This document shows, one piece after another, positions 36,135-44,420 of a stretch of DNA of 64,000 nt. Source of the stretch: JAXGQD01 sp040766665 (GTDB lineage Bacteria > Bacillota > Clostridia > Saccharofermentanales > Fastidiosipilaceae); NCBI GenBank assembly GCA_040766665.1, contig JAXGQD010000001.1:248001-312000 (forward strand). The letters are read 5' to 3'. The position numbers and the translations under genes are program-made. Within the stretch, counting starts at the first letter, position 1; each line of letters opens with the position of its first letter. The notes under the pieces were generated by a model. It worked only from the letters and a program-made list of their open reading frames with translations, did not search any database and was not told the origin of the DNA.

Positions 36135-37445
36135 GTGCTTTCGAAAAAAATAAAATTTGCCATCAAAGCGGTGATTGTCGTGCTGGGAATTGTCCTAGCC
36201 CTTGGCGCCGGTTTGCTTTTTGGTTACCAATATATCCTTAATCAAGACGTGCGCTACAAAGGCTATCAAGCCCAGGTTCTGGCTGCTTCGGAATCAATTG
36301 CGGCAGGCCCAACGCCCACGCCTTATCCGACCGACGAGGCTGGTATGACCATACTGCCGACGGATGAGGACGGGAATGTTTTGCCAACGACTACACGTAA
36401 ACCTACGTCACCGACCTCCAGTGTCAGACCGGAAGAGAATGTCATCCCCAACGAGGACAGTCCGGGCAGCATCATGGTGTACATTTCTCTAGGTGACAGT
36501 ACCAGCACGATTGCCAAGAAGCTCAAAGATTTGGGCGTCATTGACAATGCCACGGTCTTTACCATTTTCTCGAAATTTAATGGCTTTGATGGATCCTATA
36601 AATATGGCACACATTTTGTCAGAAAAAACATGAGTTATGACCAGGTCATGTTTGTGCTGAGCCAGCAGCCGGCGACCCGCACCATTCGCTTTATGGAAGG
36701 AGTCAGTTATAAAGAGATTAAAGTCATCCTCAAAGAGAATCAAGTCAACTTCGATGAAGCGGAATTGGACAATCTGATGCGCACTGGCCAGGGTTTAACG
36801 GACTATGATTTAGTTAAAAATAACCCTTCGCTGAGTCAGGATTTTAACGCTTCAGGTACCGGCAAACGCGATTTTGCTTTGGAAGGCTATCTCTTTCCGG
36901 ACACCTACCTCTTTGATATGAACTCCGATGAAGAAACCATAGCCCGAACCTTTCTGAACAACACCGAAAACAAGATTACCCAGGACCTGCATGACCGAGC
37001 CGCCGCCATTGGTATGACCATGGATCAAGTCATCACGCTGGCCTCGATTATTCAGAAAGAGAGCGGTCTCTTCGACGACCAGCGCAAAGTCTCACGCGTC
37101 TTCCACAACCGTTTGGCCAACGGCGATCTGCTGCAATCGGACGCCACCATCAACTACATTCGTAATCGCGCCGGTTTATCCAGTGAATATGTCATTCTCC
37201 AGACGGACATGGACATTGTCGACCCCTACAATACTTATATAAATAGGGGTTTGCCTCCCGGTCCTATCTGTTCACCGGGCATCAATGCGATCAAAGCAGC
37301 CCTCTATCCTTCCACGGAAAACTACGATTACTATTATTTCGTGGCAAAGGGTGACGGAAGCGGCGAGAATGCGTTTGCCGTAACTTTGGATCAGCATCAG
37401 GCTAATCTTGATCAATATTTCTATCCCATCGTGAATAATCCTTAA
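36135..37445 (+). CDS. mltG: Endolytic transglycosylase MltG
   Basis: A 436-residue YceG-like lytic transglycosylase that cleaves nascent glycan strands outside the membrane and sets their length. One N-terminal membrane segment (IKAVIVVLGIVLALGAGLLFGYQ) precedes a Pro/Thr-rich spacer (to ~residue 110) and a LysM-like domain. The catalytic domain contains LEGYLFPDTY, LASIIQKESG with the catalytic Glu, and NRGLPPGPICSPG. Starts at GTG 36135 after GAGGAG. Confidence 0.94.
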   Translation: MLSKKIKFAIKAVIVVLGIVLALGAGLLFGYQYILNQDVRYKGYQAQVLAASESIAAGPTPTPYPTDEAGMTILPTDEDGNVLPTTTRKPTSPTSSVRPEENVIPNEDSPGSIMVYISLGDSTSTIAKKLKDLGVIDNATVFTIFSKFNGFDGSYKYGTHFVRKNMSYDQVMFVLSQQPATRTIRFMEGVSYKEIKVILKENQVNFDEAELDNLMRTGQGLTDYDLVKNNPSLSQDFNASGTGKRDFALEGYLFPDTYLFDMNSDEETIARTFLNNTENKITQDLHDRAAAIGMTMDQVITLASIIQKESGLFDDQRKVSRVFHNRLANGDLLQSDATINYIRNRAGLSSEYVILQTDMDIVDPYNTYINRGLPPGPICSPGINAIKAALYPSTENYDYYYFVAKGDGSGENAFAVTLDQHQANLDQYFYPIVNNP

Positions 37446-37460
37446 TTTGGAGCAGAGCAC

Positions 37461-38735
37461 TTGACGAAGAGTATGCTGCGCAAGAAAACGGAAATTTTAG
37501 CCCCTGCAGGCAATTTTGAGAAATTGCAAACAGCGGTACAATACGGCGCTGAGGCCGTTTATCTGGCCGGTCAGCGCTTTGGTTTGCGTGCCGCCGGTAA
37601 GAACTTTTCGGACGAAGAATTGACCCGGGCTGCCCAATATGCCCATGCCAAGGGCTGTAAAGCCTATGTGACCATCAATGCAACGGCGCGCGATCAGGAG
37701 TTTGAAGAGATTAAGCGTTATGGCAAAAAGCTCTTCGACGACGGCTTTGACGCGGCCATCGTAGCCGACCCAGGGGTCTTCCAGTGCCTACGGGATGCCG
37801 TACCGGAACTTCCCTTACACATCAGTACTCAAGCCAATGTCAGTAATGCCGCCGCTTGCCGCTTCTGGCACCAGGCTGGCGCGACCCGCATTGTCCTATC
37901 CCGCGAACTCAGCCTGGAACAAATTAAAAATATCCGCCGCGCTGTACCTGATTCGCTGGAACTGGAGTGCTTTGTACATGGTGCCATCTGCCTGGCTCAT
38001 TCCGGGCGCTGTCTGCTTTCAGCCTATTTTAACGACCGCTCCGCTAACCGCGGTGCCTGCACACAACCCTGTCGCTGGGAATACCAATTACAGGAAGTGG
38101 GCCGTGTCGATACCGATCCGCTGCCCCTGGAAACGGATCTGAACGGGACCTACCTGATGAGCTCGAAAGATCTCTGCATGATTGAACATCTCCCTAAGTT
38201 GCTTGAAGCCGGCATTGATAGTTTTAAAATCGAAGGGCGGATGAAGGGTTTGTATTATACCGCGGTGACGAGCAAGGCCTATCGCTACGTGCGTGACCGT
38301 TACCTGGAAGACCCCGCTGCCCCGGTGGAACAGTGGCCGCTGCAAGAGTTGGAGCGTTTGGTACACCGCGAATATTCCAGCGGTTTTTACTTCGACGATC
38401 CACGCAATGAAGCGCAAATCGGGGCAGCTCAGGATTATCTCAGACCGGCACGTGTACTGGCACGGGTTATAGAAACGGTCAGCGACGAATCGCTTGAGCG
38501 GCAGGGGGTGTTTTGCCACAAAATGTGGCAGATGAATAAGCTGGAAGCTACGGAACCCGTTGCCGTTTTTGGACCGCAAGGCCAAGCGGCCGAACGTCTG
38601 ACGATTCATGCCCTGACGGATTGTAGTGGGGCGAAGATTGAAGCAACGCCGCATCCGGGGCAGGAATACCTGCTCTTCTGTGACAAGCCGTTTGATCCGG
38701 GCAGCTTTTTACGCAGCGCTACCGCAGGGGAATAA
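37461..38735 (+). CDS. Peptidase U32 family protein (tRNA/rRNA hydroxylation type)
   Basis: A 424-residue U32 protein. The signature is ELECFVHGAICLAHSGRCLLS, with the cysteine set continuing in RGACTQPCRW; these Cys probably bind an iron-sulfur cluster. A TIM-barrel N-terminus begins EILAPAGNFEKLQTAVQYGA. Relatives such as TrhP and RlhA take part in prephenate-dependent tRNA or rRNA hydroxylation rather than proteolysis. Often encoded after mltG in Firmicutes, as here. Starts with TTG 37461. Confidence 0.9.
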   Translation: MTKSMLRKKTEILAPAGNFEKLQTAVQYGAEAVYLAGQRFGLRAAGKNFSDEELTRAAQYAHAKGCKAYVTINATARDQEFEEIKRYGKKLFDDGFDAAIVADPGVFQCLRDAVPELPLHISTQANVSNAAACRFWHQAGATRIVLSRELSLEQIKNIRRAVPDSLELECFVHGAICLAHSGRCLLSAYFNDRSANRGACTQPCRWEYQLQEVGRVDTDPLPLETDLNGTYLMSSKDLCMIEHLPKLLEAGIDSFKIEGRMKGLYYTAVTSKAYRYVRDRYLEDPAAPVEQWPLQELERLVHREYSSGFYFDDPRNEAQIGAAQDYLRPARVLARVIETVSDESLERQGVFCHKMWQMNKLEATEPVAVFGPQGQAAERLTIHALTDCSGAKIEATPHPGQEYLLFCDKPFDPGSFLRSATAGE

Positions 38736-38791
38736 GGCCGTGCAGCGTCTCAAACCAAATGTTTTAATTTTTACCGATGCGTTTAAAGCAA

Positions 38792-40591
38792 TTATGCTAA
38801 GAATCGACTGAATATCCAAACTGCAATAGCAGCAAAAAAACGAATGTAGTTGCCCAGCGTTAGCGGCGGAACTTTATAGTGCCGGTCCGGACTGGTCAGT
38901 ACGGCTTCCTTATGCTGACGGTTTCGCCCATAGATGGCGGCTCTGCGCCCGGTTGTAAAGCCGGTATAGGCGCGGCTGTGTACCAGATTAAAATTAATGA
39001 AACGGTAGATAAAGAATAAGACAATCCCCGAAGAGGCCGTCGCTACGATATTCGCCATCAGGTTGGATTGCCCGTCGGCAGGGAAGAGCAAAATCATCTG
39101 GGCGTTGAAGCGGGGCAGGACGGGATCAAGCAAAAACGTCGCCAGATTTATACTGAGATGCGTCAAAATCGTGGGAAGAACACTTTCGGTGTTCTTACGT
39201 AAATAACCCAGCAGGATACCCACGCCAAAAGGACCGATCAAGAAAAGCGGGTCATTATGATAGAGGGCAAAAGCCAGGGCCGAAAGCACGATGGCGAGTT
39301 TTTTTCCACCCAAGCCATACAGCGATTTCATCAGAAAACCGCGGAAAAACAACTCTTCCAGCATGGCCGGCACCAATGCGGCAATCAGCAAAGTAATCAA
39401 CAAATTAACGAAACCTTCGGGTCTTGACCAAGTTGGCAAAATATTCGTCGGCAAGGGCAAATCCCAACTGATCATCAGATAAGTGAAGAGATTATTGATC
39501 CCATTGAAGAAAAGAGCGGCGGGTACGCCCAAAAGTAGCGAGGCCAGGATCATCGGCCTGTCGATTTTTGTTTTACCCATCACTGTGCCACTGGGCAGGC
39601 GGTAAGTGTTAAATGATAAAAACATGGGGAATAGCAAAGTTAAGACCTGAATGCCTGTTGTCGCTAAAACAAAACCGGCAAAACCCGTCTTATTGATCCC
39701 AAAAAACTGCTGCGGCATTTGCTTCCAAGCCAATTCAAGCCCCAAAAGCAGGACGGCATGCATAAAAATCAGTGTCGCGGTGGCATCGACCAGATTATTC
39801 TTCCCAAAAAAGAGACTCCAGGGATTGAGGCGCCATTTCTTTTTCTTTGCTGTTTCGGCGAGTGCAGCCTCATCAATTGCAGGAGGGGCTTGCACATCAG
39901 AAGCGACCTCCTCAGTCGTTTCTGAGTCGTCTTTCTTTTCGACATCTTTATCTGTTTCGGCAGTAGCGCTTTCAGGCTCTGTAGCGGACGCAATCTCACT
40001 CTCTGCAGTAGTCAGCGTATCTGACTCACACGCGGTTTGTGTTGTGTCTGCTACGGCAGCCGCATCTGTAGCTTGAGGCACGTAGATTTGGGCCTTATCG
40101 CTGGTACCGTCCGCTGCAGAATCCGCAAGTAAGGCATGTGGCGGTAACTCTTTGAAAAGATCCAAATCTTCAATTTTCGCCTTCTTATCAGAAAGTTCCC
40201 CTATGGTGCTGTCGTCGTCAAAGACGGAATAGGTGCCAGCATCAGCCTGAATCGGGTCAGCCGCGTTGACTATCTGACGTTTGAGCTTGTCTGATGGCAA
40301 AGCCATAGCCAAGGGGTCTTGCTGCCCGGGCAGGCGTGAAAGCTCCTCAAGTTCACTGTCCCAAAGATCTGCCGGTGGGTCGGGGATGTCCATTTTTATA
40401 CGTGAACGCGCTTCGTTAAGCGCAGAAAAAATATCCTCCGGTAGATCGGAGCTTTTTCTGATTTCTTCAATGAACTCACCGACATCCGCTTCCTTGTTTT
40501 CAGCCGGTAAGCGTTGTACCAGTTCGGATATCTTGGGCAGGATTGGTTTTTCTGCTACGTTTTTATCTTGAGGATGTTTGTCTGTATCCAT
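38792..40591 (-). CDS. CPBP-family intramembrane metalloprotease with long acidic N-terminal domain
   Basis: A 599-residue protein on the minus strand. The C-terminal ~340 residues hold about eight membrane segments and the CPBP/Rce1 motifs EELFFRGF (EExxxR), FALYH and HLSIN. The N-terminal ~250 residues are cytosolic, very acidic and low in complexity (Glu, Asp, Ala, Ser, Thr), with no known domain. CPBP proteins cleave prenylated or small peptide substrates or mature bacteriocins; no peptide gene is adjacent here. The ribosome binding site AAAGGA precedes ATG 40591. It is convergent with the U32 gene and divergent from gapA. Confidence 0.88.
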   Translation of the reverse strand: MDTDKHPQDKNVAEKPILPKISELVQRLPAENKEADVGEFIEEIRKSSDLPEDIFSALNEARSRIKMDIPDPPADLWDSELEELSRLPGQQDPLAMALPSDKLKRQIVNAADPIQADAGTYSVFDDDSTIGELSDKKAKIEDLDLFKELPPHALLADSAADGTSDKAQIYVPQATDAAAVADTTQTACESDTLTTAESEIASATEPESATAETDKDVEKKDDSETTEEVASDVQAPPAIDEAALAETAKKKKWRLNPWSLFFGKNNLVDATATLIFMHAVLLLGLELAWKQMPQQFFGINKTGFAGFVLATTGIQVLTLLFPMFLSFNTYRLPSGTVMGKTKIDRPMILASLLLGVPAALFFNGINNLFTYLMISWDLPLPTNILPTWSRPEGFVNLLITLLIAALVPAMLEELFFRGFLMKSLYGLGGKKLAIVLSALAFALYHNDPLFLIGPFGVGILLGYLRKNTESVLPTILTHLSINLATFLLDPVLPRFNAQMILLFPADGQSNLMANIVATASSGIVLFFIYRFINFNLVHSRAYTGFTTGRRAAIYGRNRQHKEAVLTSPDRHYKVPPLTLGNYIRFFAAIAVWIFSRFLA

Positions 40592-40629
40592 CCGAATTCC
40601 TTTACCTCAGGCTTTTGCCGATTTTCTAA

Positions 40630-40638
40630 AGTATAGCA
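40630..40638 (-). promoter_or_regulatory. Extended -10 promoter of the CPBP gene
   Basis: On the minus strand TGCTATACT forms an extended -10 element about 40 bases before the CPBP start. No good -35 is visible. Confidence 0.45.
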
Positions 40639-40671
40639 AAACTCCGCCGACTCGTCTTCGCTAAAAAAAGT

Positions 40672-40699
40672 TTGAATCTTGTCATTTAATTGTTATAAT
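40672..40699 (+). promoter_or_regulatory. gapA promoter
   Basis: TTGAAT (40672) and a consensus TATAAT (40694), 16 bases apart, with an upstream TG making an extended -10. It lies 70 bases before the gapA start. Confidence 0.8.
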
Positions 40700-40769
40700 C
40701 TGTGGGTACGGTTTACGTAACAATCTTAAAAGCTATTCTGCCTCACGGCAGAAATTTGAGGAGGATTTT

Positions 40770-41839
40770 ATGGCAATAAAAGTAGGTATCAACGGTTTCG
40801 GTCGTATCGGTCGTCTCGTTTTCAGAGCGCTCTGTGATCAGGGTCTGCTCGGTAAAGAAGTCGATGTCGTTGCGGTTACGGATGTTACGACAGATGCAGA
40901 ATATTTCGCATATCAGCTGAAATATGATTCGGTTCAGGGCAAGTTTGACCACGAAGTTACTTCGAAGAAAAGCTCCCCGGATCTGGAAGCCGATGACATC
41001 ATTGTCGTTGACGGTGATGAAGTTAAATGTGTTATGGCACAACGCAATCCTGCCGATTTGCCTTGGAAAGAGCTGGGCGTTGATTACGTTATCGAGTCAA
41101 CCGGTCTCTTCACTTCTTTGGATACAGCCGGTGCACACTTGGAAGCAGGTGCTAAAAAAGTTATCATTTCAGCCCCGGTAAAGGTGGCGTTAAGACCTTC
41201 GTTATGGGCGTCAACGAGAATGAATATGATCCCAAAGAACATCATGTCATCTCCAATGCATCCTGCACCACCAACTGTCTCGCCCCTGTCGTTCACGTCT
41301 TGCTCAAAGAGGGGATCGGCGTTGAGACCGGCTTGATGACCACCATTCACGCTTATACGGCGACCCAGAAAATCGTTGACGGTCCCTCCAAGAAAGACTG
41401 GAGAGGCGGCCGTGCAGCAGCCATCAATGTCATCCCTTCCACGACCGGTGCCGCCAAGGCCGTCGGTGAAGTTTTGCCCACCACCAAAGGCAAACTGACC
41501 GGTATGTCCTTCCGCGTTCCCGTCCCCACCGCCTCTGTGGTTGACCTGACCTTCACCGCCGAGCGCGATACCTCTATCGAAGAAATCGACAGCCTGCTGA
41601 AGAAAGCCAGCGAAACCTACATGAAGGGCGTCCTCGGCTTCACCGACGAAGAACTTGTATCCACAGATATCATTCACGATGCCCGTTCCTCCATCTATGA
41701 CAGCCTCGCAACCTTGCAGAATAACCTGAAAGGCGAAAAACGCTTCTTCAAGGTTGTTTCCTGGTATGACAATGAATGGGGTTATTCCAACCGTGTCGTC
41801 GACCTGCTGAAATATGTTGCAGCGAAAGACGAAGAGTAA
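40770..41839 (+). pseudogene. gapA: Glyceraldehyde-3-phosphate dehydrogenase, split by a one-base deletion
   Basis: Two frames (40770-41336 and 41204-41839) join into one ~356-residue GAPDH of the longer bacterial type. The first half has NGFGRIGRL (NAD binding), the NPADLPW segment and KKVIISAP. The second half resumes at VMGVNENEYDP and contains the active site SNASCTTNCLAP. The break is at CCGGTAAAGG near 41180. Adding one G gives SAPGKGGVKTFVMG, the normal sequence, so one G of a three-G run is missing. Because this is a central glycolytic gene with a strong promoter and terminator, a read error is more likely than true inactivation, unless a second copy exists. The catalytic Cys lies in the out-of-frame part. 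Confidence 0.9.
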
Positions 41840-41882
41840 ATCGAATTTTTAGAATTCCGATTCTAATTGAATAGTAAAAGGG

Positions 41883-41924
41883 CTGCCTCCTGAGTGTGAT
41901 AAACGCTCGCGAGGCAGTTTTTTT
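41883..41924 (+). terminator. Terminator after gapA
   Basis: CTGCCTC (41883) pairs with GAGGCAG (41911), followed by seven T residues. Confidence 0.9.
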
Positions 41925-42075
41925 GTGTGGGGGCGGTGTCGCTCTTGGTCAAATGGCGACAAATCAAATCGCGCGCGTCCGACTAGTGGTCGTTGACGCG
42001 CTCTGCTCGAGCATCATGGAATGCGCTTAAATCGGATATTCTTTGTAGGATTGGAGCGTATGGAGCGTACCCATT

Positions 42076-42285
42076 AAATTGGACAGAAATTCCGGGGATG
42101 TGGTCATTTCAATGATTTTGAGGTCATGGGCAACGTCAAAACAGGGTTTTCTGGACAATAATTACGTCTGTTTGGTCGTCGCCACCACATCCCTGTAAAA
42201 AGTGGGCTATAAACAGCCTCGAGACTTGTCCGCCAGCTGTCCGGTGTTGCTTTCAACCACGTCCTTGGAAATTTTGTCCGGAAAA
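42076..42285. repeat. Dispersed ~210 bp element, copy B
   Basis: Second copy of the element at 31420-31628, in the same orientation. The left end TTGGACAGAAATTCC and right end GGAAATTTTGTCCGG are imperfect inverted repeats (about 13 of 15 positions). Internally CCGGGGATGTGG pairs with CCACCACATCCCTG across ~85 bases. It sits between the gapA terminator and the rubredoxin gene. The surrounding gap 41925-42075 shows only a short tandem TGGAGCGTA duplication near 42051-42070. Confidence 0.7.
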
Positions 42286-42382
42286 TCGCTATTCTACGAA
42301 TACAAACGCGGAATCATGCAGACCCCGGAAGCCGCGACGGATAAAGAACGGAGTCTTGCAGAGTCATGAAAATCCCGAAAGT

Positions 42383-42541
42383 TTACAACTGAATAAACAC
42401 GTTTTTACCGGCGCCGCAGATGGGGCAAACCCAGTCCTCAGGAAGCGCATCCCAGAGGGTACCTGCCGGAATGCCCAGAGCAAATTCGCCTTCCTCTTCA
42501 TAGTAAATGTAACCGCAATACGTGCAACGATACTTTTGCAA
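42383..42541 (-). CDS. Rubredoxin
   Basis: A 52-residue rubredoxin on the minus strand. Both iron-binding loops are clear: YRCTYCGYIYY near the N-terminus and DWVCPICGAGKNVF near the end, i.e. four Cys in two CxxC pairs, plus the usual G-I-x-A-G-T segment. Rubredoxin is a one-electron carrier, in anaerobes often serving oxygen and peroxide reduction. The start appears to be TTG at 42541, preceded on the minus strand by AAGGGGGC at proper spacing. It is monocistronic and divergent from the glycosyltransferase gene. Confidence 0.9.
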   Translation of the reverse strand: MQKYRCTYCGYIYYEEEGEFALGIPAGTLWDALPEDWVCPICGAGKNVFIQL

Positions 42542-42616
42542 TGGTCTTGCCCCCTTTTTCTATTTGATGCCGGTTCTCGCGCAAGCCTGTGACTATTGCG
42601 AAAGTTTCACAAGAAC

Positions 42617-42645
42617 AGTATAGGCAAAACAAGCCCAGGTATAAA
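42617..42645 (-). promoter_or_regulatory. Possible rubredoxin promoter
   Basis: On the minus strand TTTATA and TATACT are separated by 17 bases, about 75 bases before the rubredoxin start. Confidence 0.4.
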
Positions 42646-42709
42646 GGTAATCGGGGAACTGCTCTGTCACATTATCCGCTCTCTTTTTCTACTGTCACTG
42701 GCCCCCTTA

Positions 42710-42718
42710 TGCTATACT
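42710..42718 (+). promoter_or_regulatory. Extended -10 promoter of the glycosyltransferase gene
   Basis: TGCTATACT is an extended -10 element about 100 bases upstream of the glycosyltransferase start. The -35 (CTGTCA nearby) is poor. Confidence 0.4.
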
Positions 42719-42818
42719 TATGACACAATAACTGATGCCGAAAACCTTTTGTTTCTGATAATTCGGCTCAGCCCCCCAAGAACTTTTTCTGACACGAATG
42801 GGGTGGAAAGGTGGCAAA

Positions 42819-43589
42819 ATGACCGTTGGTGACACGCTCTATATTGTGATACCCGCCTACAATGAAGAAGCGAATCTCCACGAGCTGGTCAGTGGCTGGT
42901 ACCCCATGCTGGCGTGTGCTGGCCCCAATAGTCGTTTATTAATTATCAATGATGGCAGCCAAGACAAGAGTAGTACTCTGCTGGCAGAATTACAGGCAGA
43001 TCGGCCGCAACTGCTATATCGCAACGAAACTAACAAAGGGCATGGCCCCAGTTTGGTGCAAGCCTATCAATTGGCTTTAGAAGCCGGCGCCGACTATATT
43101 TTTCAAACGGATTCCGACAATCAAACTTCGCCTGAGGACTTTCCTGATCTTTGGCTGAGACGCATGGCTTTTCCTGTTTGCGCAGGCTTTCGTAAAGTGC
43201 GTGAAGACGGCAAGTCGCGGGTCTTTGTCTCCCATGTCCTCAGCCTTTTACTGGGACTTTTCTTCCGAGTTTGGGTAAAGGACGCCAACGTACCTTTCCG
43301 TTTGTATCAAAGGGCTGTTTTGGAGAGGCTTTTGCCCACTTTAGAAGCATTGAACAAATTGCCCAACGCCATATTAATGGCCGAAACGCGCAAGCTCAGA
43401 CTCGCCCATTTTTATCGTGATATTCGTTTTGCCGCGAGGAAAAAGGGCAGCAACAGCATTAATCCCAAAAAAATCGTCAAAATCGGCTTTAGCGCCATAG
43501 CTGAACTGTATAGTACCGCGAGGCGTTTCTTTAAGGCAAAACAAAAAATCAAACTCGAACTGGAAAAGGAGGGCTGTCGCTTCACATAA
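42819..43589 (+). CDS. Family 2 glycosyltransferase (DPM1-like)
   Basis: A 256-residue GT-A fold glycosyltransferase. It begins LYIVIPAYNEEANL, has the nucleotide-sugar motifs INDGSQDKS and QTDSDNQTS (DxD-like), and ends in a basic amphipathic C-terminus without clear membrane helices. Family members transfer a sugar from a nucleotide donor to a lipid carrier or glycan; donor and acceptor are not predictable. I start at ATG 42819, just after AAAGGTGG. No other glycan genes are adjacent, so it stands alone. Confidence 0.88.
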   Translation: MTVGDTLYIVIPAYNEEANLHELVSGWYPMLACAGPNSRLLIINDGSQDKSSTLLAELQADRPQLLYRNETNKGHGPSLVQAYQLALEAGADYIFQTDSDNQTSPEDFPDLWLRRMAFPVCAGFRKVREDGKSRVFVSHVLSLLLGLFFRVWVKDANVPFRLYQRAVLERLLPTLEALNKLPNAILMAETRKLRLAHFYRDIRFAARKKGSNSINPKKIVKIGFSAIAELYSTARRFFKAKQKIKLELEKEGCRFT

Positions 43590-43651
43590 AGAAGGATAAA
43601 ATAAGTATAAGACGGCACGTAAATCGGTCTTGTCTATGAAAGACGATGTTA

Positions 43652-43665
43652 ACGGGTTAACCCGT
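43652..43665 (+). promoter_or_regulatory. 14-bp perfect palindrome upstream of hpf
   Basis: ACGGGTTAACCCGT overlaps a likely -35 (TTAACG, 43649) of a promoter whose -10 is TAGAAT (43673, 18-base spacer). It is probably an operator for hpf control. Confidence 0.5.
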
Positions 43666-43696
43666 GCATAAATAGAATGGGAAAGGAGCGGTAAAC

Positions 43697-44245
43697 ATGA
43701 AAGTTAATGTTACCGGAAAAGGTGTCAGAATAGGGGATCAGCTCAGAGAGAGGGTAGAAGCCAAACTTAAGAAGTATGATCGTTACTTCAATGATGATGC
43801 CACCGCTACCGTAAAAGTACGTCCCGAAGGGGAACAAATTTGTGTAGAAATCACCTTGAAGATCAAGAGTCACTTCTATCGCGCTGAAACGGTTGCTGAT
43901 GATGCATACACAGCGCTGGATTTATGTATAGATGTGATGGAGAGACAAATTCGCAAGCATAAAACGCGTCTCGAGAAGAACATTCATGACTATGCATATT
44001 TGCAAGAATATCTGAAAACACAATCCGTCAGTGAACCGGATATCGATGAGGAAGAGACCTCAGACGGGAAGCTCATTCGTAAGAAAAGCTTTGACATCAG
44101 CCCGATGAGTGCAGACGAAGCGTGTCTGCAGATGGAAATGCTGGGCCACAATTTCCTGCTATTCCTTTCGGAAGAAGGGGATCGTGTCTGTCTGGTTTAC
44201 AAGCGTAAAGACGGCAACTACGGTCTCATCGAACCTAACTATTAA
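43697..44245 (+). CDS. hpf: Ribosome hibernation promoting factor, long form
   Basis: A 182-residue long HPF. Residues 1-100 form the S30AE/YfiA domain that binds the 30S decoding centre (VTGKGVRIGDQLRERVEAKLKKYDRYF). After a linker, the C-terminal dimerisation domain (VRKKSFDISPMSADEA-type, here IRKKSFDISPMSADEACLQMEML...VYKRKDGNYGLIEP) makes 100S ribosome dimers in stationary phase. The ribosome binding site is AAAGGAG. A palindromic operator candidate lies upstream and a strong terminator follows. Confidence 0.96.
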   Translation: MKVNVTGKGVRIGDQLRERVEAKLKKYDRYFNDDATATVKVRPEGEQICVEITLKIKSHFYRAETVADDAYTALDLCIDVMERQIRKHKTRLEKNIHDYAYLQEYLKTQSVSEPDIDEEETSDGKLIRKKSFDISPMSADEACLQMEMLGHNFLLFLSEEGDRVCLVYKRKDGNYGLIEPNY

Positions 44246-44262
44246 GCTTACAAGCTTGGCTT

Positions 44263-44345
44263 GCGCTCCCTGATTGGAGCGCTTGTCGAATAACGATAGA
44301 TGAGGGCTGTCTCCAACATCGCAAGATGTCGGAGACAGTCTTTTT
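44263..44345 (+). terminator. Terminator after hpf
   Basis: A first hairpin, GCGCTCC / GGAGCGC (44263-44282), lacks a T run. The second has CTGTCTCC-x-ACATC pairing with GATGT-x-GGAGACAG (44307-44338) around a GCAA loop, and ends in CTTTTT, a strong terminator. Confidence 0.9.
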
Positions 44346-44420
44346 GAAAAAAGAAAATATGTTCTTTATTGCCCCGACTTATGATAAAATAGCGATGACG
44401 ATTTTAAAAGGGGCATAACA

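Noticed and set aside
42356..42592. Plus-strand frame of 78 codons
   Set aside because: It lies antisense to the rubredoxin gene, whose cysteine motifs are unmistakable on the minus strand.
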